A stretch of DNA of 64,000 nucleotides from Phyllobacterium lublinensis (GTDB taxonomy: Bacteria; Pseudomonadota; Alphaproteobacteria; Rhizobiales; Rhizobiaceae). Shown piece by piece: positions 1 to 9,427 of this stretch. The stretch covers positions 186,001 to 250,000 of the forward strand of contig NZ_JAIUDQ010000006.1 in the NCBI RefSeq assembly GCF_020164435.1, written 5' to 3'. Position 1 is the stretch's first letter; each line of letters opens with the position of its first letter. The notes beneath the pieces are model-generated. The model saw only the letters and a list, made by a program, of their open reading frames with translations. It did not search any database and was not told the DNA's origin. The position numbers and the translations under genes were made by a program.

Positions 1-54
1 TCACTCTCCGTGAATATCTTCCTGGCGACAATCTCAACTAGCACTTACTTGCGG

Positions 55-915
55 TCAAGTGCGATCTTGCTCGCCGCGGACCCAATCGAGGGTAAAGCCT
101 GCATTCTGTTCCTCACTGAGGATTTTCGACAACGCTGGCAGTATCGTTCGCAGTTCGTCATGGAGCGTGAAGGGCGGGTTGACGATGACCATTCCGGTCC
201 CGTCCAGTCGCGGCTCGGCCGAAACACCACGAATCATCAATTCCGTGCGCATTATCTTGGGTATGCCAGTGTCATGCAGCGCAGCAATGAACCGCCGTAC
301 CTCGTTTCGGTCCTTGATCGGGTACCACAGGGCAAACGTTCCCCCGGCAAACCGTTTGTGAGCCCGTACCAGTCCGTCGACGATCCGATCGAATTCGCCC
401 GCCACCTCGAATGGCGGATCAACCAGAACAAGCCCGCGCTTCTCCTTCGGGGGCAGGTGTGCCCCAAGCGCCAGCCACCCGTCGAGTCTCGTTACGCGCA
501 CCTGGATGTCACCCTCGAAGACCTCCGACAACAGTTCGGCGTCTTTGGGATGGAGTTCGAGGGCCGACAGCCGGTCCTGGCGGCGCAGCAAATGACGTGT
601 GATCAGGGGTGAACCCGGATAGTGCCGCATCTCGCCATCGGGGTTCTCGGCGCGCACGATATCGAGATAGGGCTGAATGAGTTGGGCGACGCCGGCATCG
701 ACCTCTGCATCCAGAAGGCGACCAATCCCGCTTTGCCATTCATTGGTCTTGCCGGCCTCTATGCCTTGCAGGTCATATCGGCCGATGCCCGCATGGGTGT
801 CGACAACGCGGAAGGCCTGGTCCTTGCGCTGCAGATAGAGGACGATGCGCGTCAGTATGATGTGTTTCACCACATCGGCAAAATTGCCGGCATGATAGGC
901 GTGACGGTAGTTCAT
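55..915 (-). CDS. rlmJ: 23S rRNA (adenine(2030)-N6)-methyltransferase
   Basis: Cytoplasmic enzyme that methylates N6 of A2030 in 23S rRNA using S-adenosylmethionine. The 286-residue product opens with the RlmJ-typical MNYRHAYHAGNFADVVKH segment; a SAM-binding stretch (VVDTHAGIGRYD) lies at residues 37-48 and the DPPF catalytic motif of N6-adenine methyltransferases at 166-169. The open frame runs on upstream to 1122, but homology begins at the ATG at 915, so that start is used. It stands alone, divergent from the exporter at 1075. Family length and motifs fit; confidence is high. Confidence 0.93.
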   Translation of the reverse strand: MNYRHAYHAGNFADVVKHIILTRIVLYLQRKDQAFRVVDTHAGIGRYDLQGIEAGKTNEWQSGIGRLLDAEVDAGVAQLIQPYLDIVRAENPDGEMRHYPGSPLITRHLLRRQDRLSALELHPKDAELLSEVFEGDIQVRVTRLDGWLALGAHLPPKEKRGLVLVDPPFEVAGEFDRIVDGLVRAHKRFAGGTFALWYPIKDRNEVRRFIAALHDTGIPKIMRTELMIRGVSAEPRLDGTGMVIVNPPFTLHDELRTILPALSKILSEEQNAGFTLDWVRGEQDRT

Positions 916-1074
916 GGTCTCGCTTGTTTCACGATGTTTGCCCGTTCGCAAGCGCGCAGCAGCATCCTTTAGAATTGTTGATGTTAATCTCGCGATTATG
1001 GAATTTGCCGTCTGACACAAATCTGTCATAGAGCATTGTGAGCACGCGGATGGCCGACGTGTTGGGGTCAAATC

Positions 1075-1917
1075 ATGTCCGGAACCGTTGTCCTCGTCGT
1101 GCTGTTTGCTGCGCTGATGCATGCCAGCTGGAACGCCGTGGTCAAATCCGAGGGCGACAAATTCCTCAACACCGTTGTTGTGGTCACCTCGGCCGGCATC
1201 ATTGCCGCCTGCTGCCTTCCGTTCCTGCAGCCGCCAGCCCGCGAAAGCTGGCCATTCCTGGCCGCCTCGGGCGTTGCCCAGGTCATCTACCTTACGCTCG
1301 TTGCCGCGGCGTATCGAAGTGGTGACATGAGCCAGGCCTACCCCATCATGCGCGGTACAGCCCCATTGATCGTTGCCATCGCAAGCGGTCCACTGATCGG
1401 CGAAGTACTTTCCATGCAGAAATGGATGGGCATTGCTTTGATATGCGGCGGTGTGCTGGGACTTGCGCTGGAATCGCGCCGCAGAGCGGCATCAAACCGT
1501 GCTGCCACCATGTTCGCCTTGATCAATGCTGTCGTCATCGCATCGTATACGCTCATCGATGGTGTCGGGGTTCGTCACTCCGGCGCGCCGGCCTCCTATA
1601 CCATGTGGGTATTCGTGCTGAATGCTGTGCCGCTTCTCCTCTGGACAATGGTCATGCGCCGGGGTGAACTCTGGCCGCATTTTGTCAGGCGCACCCGCCT
1701 TGCAACAATCGGCGGCGTTGGCACGCTCGGGTCCTACGGATTGGCACTTTGGGCAATGACCATGGCGCCGGTGGCTGCGGTCGCTGCCCTGCGGGAAACA
1801 TCGATCCTCTTTGCCGTAGCAATATCCGCCATCATTCTCAATGAAAGCGTGGGGATCAAGCGGCTTGTCGCGGTCGGATTCATAGCTGCCGGCGCGGCTG
1901 TGATGCGGCTGGCCTGA
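1075..1917 (+). CDS. EamA/DMT-family transporter
   Basis: Inner-membrane protein of 280 residues with about ten hydrophobic segments, the two-repeat layout of the drug/metabolite transporter superfamily. The N-terminal MHASWNAVVK is typical of EamA proteins. Substrate is unknown; such proteins export amino acids, metabolites or drugs. It is divergent from rlmJ and ends one base before the convergent GST gene, so the two share almost no terminator space. Two further DMT proteins occur in this window at 48.9 and 62.3 kb. Confidence 0.85.
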   Translation: MSGTVVLVVLFAALMHASWNAVVKSEGDKFLNTVVVVTSAGIIAACCLPFLQPPARESWPFLAASGVAQVIYLTLVAAAYRSGDMSQAYPIMRGTAPLIVAIASGPLIGEVLSMQKWMGIALICGGVLGLALESRRRAASNRAATMFALINAVVIASYTLIDGVGVRHSGAPASYTMWVFVLNAVPLLLWTMVMRRGELWPHFVRRTRLATIGGVGTLGSYGLALWAMTMAPVAAVAALRETSILFAVAISAIILNESVGIKRLVAVGFIAAGAAVMRLA

Positions 1918-1918
1918 T

Positions 1919-2563
1919 CTATTCCGGCCGCATGCTGAAATAAGGTCTCGCCTCTTCGACAGCGCGGGCGAAAGAGGGGCGATTCATCAATCTTTCCAGA
2001 TAGCTGGCCAGATTGGAATGCCCGGCGAACGGCACCGACAGGTTTGCATAGAAGAGCGCCGGTGAACCAGCGCAATCCGCCATTGTATACTGGTCTCCGG
2101 TGGCCCACCTCTTGCCCGCCAGCTCTTTCTCGAGGACGCTGTAGGCTGTCTTCAGTTTGCCGCGGGCTTCTTCGACGCCAAACGGGTCATTATAGCCCTT
2201 CGGCCGGAAATTGTCGGTCACGACTTTCTGCATCGGTGCCTGCACGTGCAGGTCGAAGAACCTGTCGAGCTGCCGCGCCCGGAATGCAAGTTCGCGATCG
2301 GCGGGCAGCATTTGCACTTTACCCGGATAATGCTGGTCAAGATATTCGATGATCATGCTTGATTCAGGGATTGTCCGGCCGTTCGCCTCGTCGCGCAGCA
2401 CCGGAAATTGCCGGATTGGCCAAATTTCGGTGAAGCTGGCGCTGGCTACCGGATCCATGAAGTCAACGATTTCCTTCTCGAACGGCAGTTCTTTCTCATA
2501 GAGCGCGATCAAAACCTTCTGGCAGAATGACGACAGCGGGTGAAAATACAGTTTCAGCGTCAT
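1919..2563 (-). CDS. glutathione S-transferase family protein
   Basis: Soluble 214-residue GST. The N-terminal thioredoxin-like domain (residues 1 to about 80) has the LYFHPLSSFCQKV segment with a conserved Ser in the glutathione-activating position and the cis-Pro/IPES glutathione-binding motif near residue 65. The C-terminal half is the all-helical GST domain. Probable role is conjugation or reduction of electrophiles; the substrate cannot be named. Tail-to-tail with the DMT exporter. The start at 2563 gives a full-length thioredoxin fold. Confidence 0.88.
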   Translation of the reverse strand: MTLKLYFHPLSSFCQKVLIALYEKELPFEKEIVDFMDPVASASFTEIWPIRQFPVLRDEANGRTIPESSMIIEYLDQHYPGKVQMLPADRELAFRARQLDRFFDLHVQAPMQKVVTDNFRPKGYNDPFGVEEARGKLKTAYSVLEKELAGKRWATGDQYTMADCAGSPALFYANLSVPFAGHSNLASYLERLMNRPSFARAVEEARPYFSMRPE

Positions 2564-2711
2564 GGCGCCCCTCCAGCCGGTTGCTCGATCAATACTAAAG
2601 CAATTACTTAACTAACAAGACGCGTATCGGGCGTCAAGGCGGATTGCAAACTTTGTCATCAAGACAAAAAGCAGCATTTCTGCGTATCATTTTTTGCGTT
2701 AAGGATAGGCC

Positions 2712-4829
2712 ATGAACAAACCTGTCCTTCTTCGCACGGGCCATTCCGCCTGTCCCCACGATTGCCCTTCAACATGCGCACTGGATATCGAAGTACTCGA
2801 TACGGGCCATATCGGCCGTGTGCGTGGCGCCAAGGAAAACACCTACACGGCGGGTGTCATCTGCGCCAAGGTCGCCCGCTATGCCGAACGCATCCATCAT
2901 CCGGAGCGGCTGTTGAAACCTGTGGTTCGGGGCGGGGCCAAGGGTGAGGGCGTTTGGAAGGAGGCAAGTTGGGAAGCAGCGCTTGACCTGATCGCCGAGC
3001 GGTTCCTGAGCGCCGAGGCTCAATACGGTTCCGAAAGCATCTGGCCCTATTACTACGCCGGCACGATGGGCCTCGCGCAGCGTGATTCGATCCATCGCCT
3101 GCGGCATGCCAAGAAATACACCAACCAGTTCGACAGCATTTGCACCAACCTTGCGTGGTCGGGGTTCTATGCCGGAACCGGCAAGCTCGGCGGGGTCGAT
3201 CCCCGCGAAATGGCCAAGTCGGACTGCGTCGTGATCTGGGGTACCAACGCGGCCGCAACGCAGGTCAATGTGATGACCCACGCCGTACGGGCCCGCAAGG
3301 AGCGCGGCGCGAGGATCGTCGCCATTGACATATATGAGACTGCAACCGTGAGGCAGGCTGATCTGGGATTGGTGCTGAAGCCCGGAACCGATGGAGCATT
3401 CGCCTGCGCGGTGATGCATGTTCTCTTTCGCGACGGTCATGCGGACTGGGATTATCTCAACGCCTACACGGATGATCCCAAGGGCCTTGAGCAGCACCTT
3501 AAGGATCGTACGCCGGAATGGGCCGCCGGGATCACCGGTCTGTCCGTTGCCGAAATCGAGCAATTTGCCCATCTGGTCGGCACAACCAAGAAGACATTCT
3601 TCCGCCTCGGCTATGGATTTGCCCGCCAGCGCAATGGTGCAGTCAACATGCATGCGGCCTTATCAATTCCGGCGGTCACAGGCGCATGGAAATACGAGGG
3701 CGGCGGTTGCCTGCATTCCAATTCGGGCATTTTCAGCATGGACAAGCGGGAGATCGAGGGCAGGGCGTTTGCCGATCCGTCCGTGCGCCATATCGACCAG
3801 TGCAAGATCGGCGCCGCCCTGACCAACGATCCGGCCGCGCTCTATGATGGTCCCCCGGTCATGGCGATGCTGGTGCAGAACACCAACCCTGCCAATGTCG
3901 CGCCGGAACAGCGCCTGGTAAAACAGGGCATGCTGCGCGATGACCTCTTCATGGCGGTGCATGAGCAGTTCATGACCGATACGGCAAAGCTTGCCGATGT
4001 TGTACTGCCCGCCACCATGTTCATGGAGCACGACGACATCTATCGTGGCGGCGGCCAGCAGCATATCGTCCTTGGCCCGAAGCTGATCGATGGTCCCGGA
4101 GAGACCCGGCCAAATCTCTATGTCATCAACGAACTGGCCGAACGCCTTGGCGTCGGCCACCTTCCGGGGTTCGATCTCGATGCCAGGACATTGATCGACA
4201 ACATGTTGCATGCGAGCAATCTGCCCGGCTTCGATGCCCTCAAGGAGTCCCGCTGGCTCGATATTCAGCCGGATTTCGAAACGGCCCACTACACGAAGGG
4301 CTTCAACTGGCCCGATGGCAAATTCCGTTTCAGACCGGATTGGACGGGCGGCCCGTCGCCGAACCGCCCGCCGAAGTCGATGGGGTTGCAGGGGCCGGTT
4401 GATACGCTGCCACAATGGCCAGACTATTGGGAAGCAATCGAGGTCGCGGACAAAAGACATCCATTCCGGCTCGCCACGTCACCGGCACACAACTTCCTTA
4501 ATTCATCATTCGCCGAAACGCCCACCTCGCTCGCCAAGGAACGGCGGCCTGAGCTTTTGATCCACCCAGCAGATGCGGCGGAACTCGGCATCAAAGATGG
4601 TGCCCGCGTCGAGGTTGGCAATGACCGCGGTGAGGTCATCGTGCATGCGCGCGTTCAGGCCGTGACGAAACGCGGCGTGGTGATTTCCGAAGGTATTTTC
4701 GCCAATTCCGCTTTCGAACGTGGCGAGGGCATCAATGTGCTGACGGGTGCGGATTCGCCGGCGCCCAATGGTGGTGCCGCCTTCCATGACAACAAGGTCT
4801 GGGTGCGGTTGGCGGATCCGTCGATCTAA
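2712..4829 (+). CDS. molybdopterin-dependent oxidoreductase (DMSO reductase family)
   Basis: 705-residue molybdenum enzyme of the DMSO reductase superfamily. Cysteines 14, 18, 22 and 51 form the N-terminal [4Fe-4S] cluster motif, followed by the Mo-bis-MGD catalytic domains and a C-terminal molybdopterin-dinucleotide-binding beta-barrel (from about residue 590, with HPADAAELGIKDGARV). There is no Tat signal and no partner subunit gene nearby, so it is likely a cytoplasmic single-subunit enzyme. The substrate is unknown; relatives act on S- or N-oxides, formate or biotin sulfoxide. It is flanked by a GST gene and convergent purN. A clear AT-rich promoter space precedes it at 2580-2711. Confidence 0.87.
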   Translation: MNKPVLLRTGHSACPHDCPSTCALDIEVLDTGHIGRVRGAKENTYTAGVICAKVARYAERIHHPERLLKPVVRGGAKGEGVWKEASWEAALDLIAERFLSAEAQYGSESIWPYYYAGTMGLAQRDSIHRLRHAKKYTNQFDSICTNLAWSGFYAGTGKLGGVDPREMAKSDCVVIWGTNAAATQVNVMTHAVRARKERGARIVAIDIYETATVRQADLGLVLKPGTDGAFACAVMHVLFRDGHADWDYLNAYTDDPKGLEQHLKDRTPEWAAGITGLSVAEIEQFAHLVGTTKKTFFRLGYGFARQRNGAVNMHAALSIPAVTGAWKYEGGGCLHSNSGIFSMDKREIEGRAFADPSVRHIDQCKIGAALTNDPAALYDGPPVMAMLVQNTNPANVAPEQRLVKQGMLRDDLFMAVHEQFMTDTAKLADVVLPATMFMEHDDIYRGGGQQHIVLGPKLIDGPGETRPNLYVINELAERLGVGHLPGFDLDARTLIDNMLHASNLPGFDALKESRWLDIQPDFETAHYTKGFNWPDGKFRFRPDWTGGPSPNRPPKSMGLQGPVDTLPQWPDYWEAIEVADKRHPFRLATSPAHNFLNSSFAETPTSLAKERRPELLIHPADAAELGIKDGARVEVGNDRGEVIVHARVQAVTKRGVVISEGIFANSAFERGEGINVLTGADSPAPNGGAAFHDNKVWVRLADPSI

Positions 4830-4847
4830 CAAGAATTTTGGAGCTGA

Positions 4848-5471
4848 TTAGTCGCGGAAAACCGTCCTGCCATTCTGCATCAACGCTTGGCCTGTCGCCA
4901 CGAGTGCCAGCGCACGGGCATAGGTCTCATGCTCGACCGAAAGAACCCGCTCGGCGAGGGTCTCTGCCGTATCACCAGTCTTCACCGGCACTGCGGTCTG
5001 CGCGATTATCGGGCCTTCATCCATGCCTGCCGTCACGAAATGGACTGTGCAGCCATGCACGCGCACGCCCGCTTCCAGCGCCTGGTCATGGGTGTGGAGC
5101 CCGCGGAACAGTGGCAGCAGGGAAGGGTGGATATTGATCATCTTTCCTTCCCACTCCCGCGCGAATTCCGGTGAAAGCAAACGCATGTAGCCGGCAAGAC
5201 AGACGATATCGGCTCTTGCAGCACGCAATGCCTCCGAAACGGCTGCTTCATGCCGCTGTTTCGCGGCGTAGTCGCGGTGCGGGATAGCCTGGGCATGGAT
5301 GCCCTGCTTCCGGGCCGTGTCGAGGCCGCCAGCATCGGCCTTGTTGGCTATAACGGTAACGATCTCCGCAGGATAGCCGGCATCCTTTGCCGCTTCGATG
5401 AGTGCACCCATATTGGAGCCGCGCCCTGAAATGAGGACTGCGACACGCTTCTTCGGAATGCCCGTACTCAC
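4848..5471 (-). CDS. purN: phosphoribosylglycinamide formyltransferase
   Basis: Third step of de novo purine synthesis: transfers the formyl group of 10-formyl-THF to GAR. The 207-residue product has the phosphate-binding ISGRGSNM motif near the N-terminus, the catalytic NIHPSLLP motif with Asn and His, and the conserved Asp in GMDEGPII. The start is the GTG at 5471, which overlaps the TGA of purM (GTGA), so translation is coupled to purM. The frame extends upstream to 5675 but only as a shadow of purM. Confidence 0.95.
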   Translation of the reverse strand: MSTGIPKKRVAVLISGRGSNMGALIEAAKDAGYPAEIVTVIANKADAGGLDTARKQGIHAQAIPHRDYAAKQRHEAAVSEALRAARADIVCLAGYMRLLSPEFAREWEGKMINIHPSLLPLFRGLHTHDQALEAGVRVHGCTVHFVTAGMDEGPIIAQTAVPVKTGDTAETLAERVLSVEHETYARALALVATGQALMQNGRTVFRD

Positions 5472-6553
5472 AGTGCGAGCGTGCCCTGGTAGACGACGCC
5501 TGCATCGGCGCGGGCAATCATCGTGCCAAGCCGGACTGCCTGTTCGCCCTGAGCCTTCAAGGCGTCGAGGACGATGTCGGCATGCTCCGCTGCCGCGACG
5601 GCGATCATGCCGATACCGCAGTTGAACGTCCGCAGCATCTCGTCGCGCTCTACGCCGCCGGTCTTTGCCAGCCACGAAAACACCGGCGGAACCTTTATGG
5701 CCGACAGGTCGATGCTTGCAGTCAGGGTCTTGGGCAAAACGCGGGGTATGTTGTCGGGAAAACCGCCGCCGGTAATGTGCGCCAGCGCCTTGATTGCCTT
5801 GGTTTGGCCGATGACCGCCAACAGCGGCTTCACATAGATGCGCGTCGGCGTCAGCAGCGCCTCTCCAAGCGTCGTCCCGGGTTTGAACGGCGCGTCGGCA
5901 TCCCAGCCAAGGCCGGAAAGCTCCACGATGCGGCGCACCAGCGAGAAGCCGTTGGAATGAACCCCGGAGGAAGCGAGGCCGATAATCACATCGCCCTCGG
6001 TGATATCGGCGGATGGCAGCAGATCATTGCGCTCGGCCGCGCCCACGGCAAATCCGGCAAGGTCATAGTCACCGTCGCGATACATGCCGGGCATTTCCGC
6101 CGTCTCGCCGCCAGTCAGGGCGCAACCCGCCTGCAGGCAGCCTTTCGCAATGCCGCTGACGATGGCTGCTCCCTGGTCGGGATCAAGCTTGCCCGTGGCG
6201 AAGTAGTCGAGGAAGAACAGCGGCTCGGCACCCTGTACAACAAGGTCGTTGACGCACATGGCGACAAGGTCGATACCGACCGTATCATGCACACCGGCGT
6301 CGATTGCGATCTTCAGCTTGGTTCCGACGCCGTCATTGGCCGCGACGAGAACCGGGTCGGTGAAACCTGCAGCCTTCAGGTCGAACAGACCACCGAAACC
6401 GCCAATCTCGCCGTCGGCGCCAGGGCGGCGCGTGGAGCGGACGATCGGTTTGATCTTCTCGACAAGCAGATTGCCGGCATCGATGTCGACGCCTGCCTGT
6501 GCATAGGTGAGGCCATTGTTGCCACCTTTGGTGGGCTCGCTTTTCACGCTCAT
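5468..6553 (-). CDS. purM: phosphoribosylformylglycinamidine cyclo-ligase
   Basis: AIR synthetase, the fifth purine step, ATP-dependent and cytoplasmic. The 361-residue protein carries the glycine-rich [14 protein letters not shown] start, the GVGTKLKIA segment and the [14 protein letters not shown] motif of the PurM/ThiL fold. The chosen ATG at 6553 begins MSVKSEPT; the frame extends to 6631 without homology. It is first gene of the purM-purN operon with a 4-base overlap, divergent from the phosphatidyltransferase at 6733; the 179-base gap between them holds the promoters. Confidence 0.95.
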   Translation of the reverse strand: MSVKSEPTKGGNNGLTYAQAGVDIDAGNLLVEKIKPIVRSTRRPGADGEIGGFGGLFDLKAAGFTDPVLVAANDGVGTKLKIAIDAGVHDTVGIDLVAMCVNDLVVQGAEPLFFLDYFATGKLDPDQGAAIVSGIAKGCLQAGCALTGGETAEMPGMYRDGDYDLAGFAVGAAERNDLLPSADITEGDVIIGLASSGVHSNGFSLVRRIVELSGLGWDADAPFKPGTTLGEALLTPTRIYVKPLLAVIGQTKAIKALAHITGGGFPDNIPRVLPKTLTASIDLSAIKVPPVFSWLAKTGGVERDEMLRTFNCGIGMIAVAAAEHADIVLDALKAQGEQAVRLGTMIARADAGVVYQGTLAL

Positions 6554-6732
6554 GATCTGCTCCGGGAGTTGATGACCGCGAAATGGCACGACTCCGGCGT
6601 TGCTGCAAGGTCTGAGTAACCCTGGCGCCAAGAAAACCCGAATTATAACACTTTGCCAGCTGTTTGGGCTTGAGCAATGCGCCCATGCCCGCCATTTAAC
6701 TAAGAGATGCCCCCATCAGGAATTCGCGCCTC

Positions 6733-7281
6733 GTGACCATCCCCAACTACATCACGATCTTCCGGTTCATCCTTGTTCCCTTCATCGTCATGGCTTTGCT
6801 GTCCGAATACGTGGGCGCAGCACTGATCGGTTTCGTCATTGCCGGGCTGTCCGACGGCGTGGATGGCTACATTGCAAGACGCTACGACCAGCGTTCGGAA
6901 CTCGGTGCCTATCTCGATCCCATCGCCGACAAACTTCTGCTCGTCTCCCTGTTTGTCGTTCTGGGTTTTCTGGAACAGTTGCCCGTGTGGCTCGTTGTCA
7001 TCGTCGTATCACGCGATATTTTTATTGTAGGCGCGGTGCTACTGGGCGCTGTCATTGGCCGGCCCATGGAAATGCATCCGTTGCTTGTTTCCAAGGCGAA
7101 TACGGCATTTCAGATCATTCTGATCGCTGTTACCCTTGCGGACATGGCATTCGAATTTTCGCTTCCGGGCTTTCGCACCGCACTCGTGTGGGTGGCGGCC
7201 CTCTTGACCGCGGCTTCTGCGGCTGCCTATCTCGTGGCTTGGACAAAACACATGGCTGGTGATGAGCAAGATCGAAAATAA
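6733..7281 (+). CDS. CDP-alcohol phosphatidyltransferase family protein
   Basis: 182-residue inner-membrane enzyme that exchanges CMP of a CDP-diacylglycerol for an alcohol; probably phosphatidylglycerophosphate or cardiolipin type. The family motif DG-x2-AR-x8-G-x3-D-x3-D is intact at SDGVDGYIARR...GAYLDPIAD (about residues 38-66), with five or six hydrophobic helices. The start is GTG at 6733. It overlaps the next gene by about 20 bases, so the two are translationally coupled. In relatives this gene precedes the same AI-2E transporter and hdaA. Confidence 0.9.
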   Translation: MTIPNYITIFRFILVPFIVMALLSEYVGAALIGFVIAGLSDGVDGYIARRYDQRSELGAYLDPIADKLLLVSLFVVLGFLEQLPVWLVVIVVSRDIFIVGAVLLGAVIGRPMEMHPLLVSKANTAFQIILIAVTLADMAFEFSLPGFRTALVWVAALLTAASAAAYLVAWTKHMAGDEQDRK

Positions 7282-8464
7282 GAGCGTAAGCACGGCGAAG
7301 CCTCAGCCAGTACCGGTGGAGGTTCTCCCCGAGCGCGATATCCACGTCGACGTGCAAGTCAATACGCTGGCGACGAGCGTGCGGCGCCAGGCCCTGTTCT
7401 GGACAGGGGCGATGGTATTTCTGGCACTGTTTCTCTACATTTTCTCCTCGATCCTTCTGCCTTTCGTGGCAGGGCTCGTGCTCGCCTATTTCCTCGATCC
7501 CGTGGCCGACCGGCTTGAGCGCCTGGGTCTGTCCCGACTTCTGGCGACAGTCCTCATCCTGGTGCTGTTCATCGTAACCTTCGCGGTGTTGCTGGTTATC
7601 CTGGTGCCTGTGCTTGCCTCGCAAATGAGCGATCTCATCGCCCGCCTGCCGATCTATGTGACCCTTCTCCAGGAGCTTATCGCCGATCGCGATTCGCAAT
7701 GGCTCAAGGATTTTATCGGCGTTGACGCATCGGTCATTCGCAACAGTCTGGATTCCCTGCTCCAGCAGGGTGCCGGCTTCCTCACGACCCTGCTGCAATC
7801 GATCTGGAGTTCGGGCAAAACCTTGATCAACGTGGCGGCGCTCTTTGTTGTTACGCCGGTTGTCGCCTTCTACATGCTGCTCGATTGGGACCGGATGGTC
7901 GCCAAGATCGACAATCTTGTTCCCCGCGAACACGTCAGCACGGTTCGCGACATCGCCAACGACATGAACAAGGCCATTGCGGGTTTCGTGCGCGGGCAGG
8001 GCACTGTCTGTCTGTTGCTCGGTATCATCTATGCGGTTGGCCTGACCGTCGTCGGCCTCAATTTCGGACTGTTGATCGGGCTGTTCGCTGGGCTGATCAG
8101 CTTCATTCCCTATGTCGGCTCGCTGGTCGGCCTGGTTTTGGCACTTGGCGTCGCCATCGTCCAGTTCTGGCCGGAATGGGGTCACATCCTTGGCGTGGCG
8201 ATCGCCTTCGGCATTGGCCAGTTCATCGAAGGCAACATCCTCCAGCCGAAGCTTGTCGGCTCTTCCGTCGGACTGCATCCGGTCTGGCTGATGTTCGCGC
8301 TGTTCGCCTTCGGCTCGCTCTTGGGTTTCACCGGCATGCTTATAGCCGTCCCGACGGCCGCTGCGGTTGGCGTACTAGTGCGCTTTATCATCAGCCGCTA
8401 CCAGCAATCCCCGCTCTACACAGGCAACCATCGCAAAAGCGAGAAGACCAAAGAAATCAGATGA
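7259..8464 (+). CDS. AI-2E family (PerM-type) transporter
   Basis: 401-residue polytopic membrane protein of the PerM/YdiK family with about eight helices. The C-terminal block with PYVGSLVGLVLAL, the glutamate-containing FIEGNILQPKLVG and the LHPVWLMFALFAFGSLLGF segment are signatures of the family. The role is not settled; members have been linked to AI-2 export, Na+/H+ exchange or lipid transfer. Start is GTG 7259 or the adjacent ATG 7262; both overlap the preceding gene. It lies in the operon leading to hdaA. Confidence 0.88.
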   Translation: MMSKIENKSVSTAKPQPVPVEVLPERDIHVDVQVNTLATSVRRQALFWTGAMVFLALFLYIFSSILLPFVAGLVLAYFLDPVADRLERLGLSRLLATVLILVLFIVTFAVLLVILVPVLASQMSDLIARLPIYVTLLQELIADRDSQWLKDFIGVDASVIRNSLDSLLQQGAGFLTTLLQSIWSSGKTLINVAALFVVTPVVAFYMLLDWDRMVAKIDNLVPREHVSTVRDIANDMNKAIAGFVRGQGTVCLLLGIIYAVGLTVVGLNFGLLIGLFAGLISFIPYVGSLVGLVLALGVAIVQFWPEWGHILGVAIAFGIGQFIEGNILQPKLVGSSVGLHPVWLMFALFAFGSLLGFTGMLIAVPTAAAVGVLVRFIISRYQQSPLYTGNHRKSEKTKEIR

Positions 8465-8497
8465 CAGTTCGGCGCTGGCCGCTGTATTTCATCGCCC

Positions 8498-9190
8498 ATG
8501 ACCAACATAACCCCACCGCGTCAGATTCCGCTCGATCTTGGCCATGAGCCGGGCTATTCCCGCGATGATCTGATCGTGACCGCGTCGAATATGGCGGCGG
8601 TGGATATTGTCGATCGATGGCCGGGCTGGATCTCTCCGGTCGTCGTGCTTGCTGGCCCGACCGGCTCAGGCAAGACCCATCTCGCTGCGGTCTGGAAGGC
8701 CGAGTCCAATGCCATTGTCGTCGACGCGCGGAATATCGGGCCGGCATCGGGCGAAAAGGGGCCATTTCTTATCGACGATATCGGTGACGCTTCAATCGAC
8801 GAGGGGGGCCTGTTTCACCTGATCAACAGCGTTCGCCAGAGCGGCTCAAGCCTGTTGATGACCTCGCGCAAATGGCCGGCAAACTGGCCGGTCACCCTGC
8901 CGGACCTTGCCTCGCGTCTGAAGGCTGCAACGACGGTGGAAATCGGCGAGCCCGATGACATGCTTTTGTCGGGTGTCCTTTACAAACTGTTCGCCGACCG
9001 GCAGGTCGCCGTCGACCCCAATGTCATCAGTTTCCTCGTAAGCCACATCGAACGGTCACTCTCAACGGCCAATCACATCGTCGAGCGGCTGGACAAGGCC
9101 GCGCTCGAAAAAAAGGCAAAGATCACGCGCTCACTCGCTGCGAGCGTCGTCACCGCAATCGACGAGGGACAGGCAGCTTTTGATCTTTGA
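8498..9190 (+). CDS. hdaA: DnaA-like regulator of replication initiation (HdaA)
   Basis: 230-residue AAA+ protein related to DnaA and Hda, which stimulates hydrolysis of DnaA-bound ATP after clamp loading and so prevents re-initiation. A sliding-clamp-binding motif QIPLDL lies at residues 9-14, Walker A GPTGSGKT at 53-60, and a Walker-B-like FLIDDI at 90-95. There is no DnaA domain IV, which separates it from DnaA itself. It follows the AI-2E transporter by 33 bases, probably the last gene of that operon. In many rhizobia ppk follows directly; here ppk lies 34 kb downstream. Confidence 0.9.
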   Translation: MTNITPPRQIPLDLGHEPGYSRDDLIVTASNMAAVDIVDRWPGWISPVVVLAGPTGSGKTHLAAVWKAESNAIVVDARNIGPASGEKGPFLIDDIGDASIDEGGLFHLINSVRQSGSSLLMTSRKWPANWPVTLPDLASRLKAATTVEIGEPDDMLLSGVLYKLFADRQVAVDPNVISFLVSHIERSLSTANHIVERLDKAALEKKAKITRSLAASVVTAIDEGQAAFDL

Positions 9191-9232
9191 GGCTGCTGTG
9201 CATTCTGCTTCAGGTGTTGATGCCTGCGAAAC

Positions 9233-9361
9233 TCAGTCGGTCCAGGTCAATGGATTGGGCGTTGCGGTCAGATCGTCGGTGTCGACTTGAAAGAGATAGA
9301 GCCACGCAATCATCGCGGTCGAGATGATGACCGCCGCAAACACCAACAGTTCTGCCCGCAT
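9233..9361 (-). CDS. small single-span membrane protein (42 aa)
   Basis: Short frame starting at the ATG at 9361 and ending with TGA at 9233. The product begins MRAELLVFAAVIISTAMIAW and has one N-terminal hydrophobic helix followed by an acidic, periplasm-facing or cytoplasmic tail (VDTDDL, ending PNPLTWTD). A weak purine-rich GGGGAA sequence lies a few bases before the start. The hydrophobic pattern and clean start and stop support a real gene; the function is unknown. It is convergent with hdaA. Confidence 0.5.
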   Translation of the reverse strand: MRAELLVFAAVIISTAMIAWLYLFQVDTDDLTATPNPLTWTD

Positions 9362-9427
9362 TTATGTTCCCCGTTTCGCCTCGGCAATGACCCAACACCG
9401 ATGATACATCCCTGATTGAGGGCCTGG

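Noticed and set aside
5582..6619. 345-residue frame opposite purM
   Set aside because: Antisense shadow of a clearly conserved gene.
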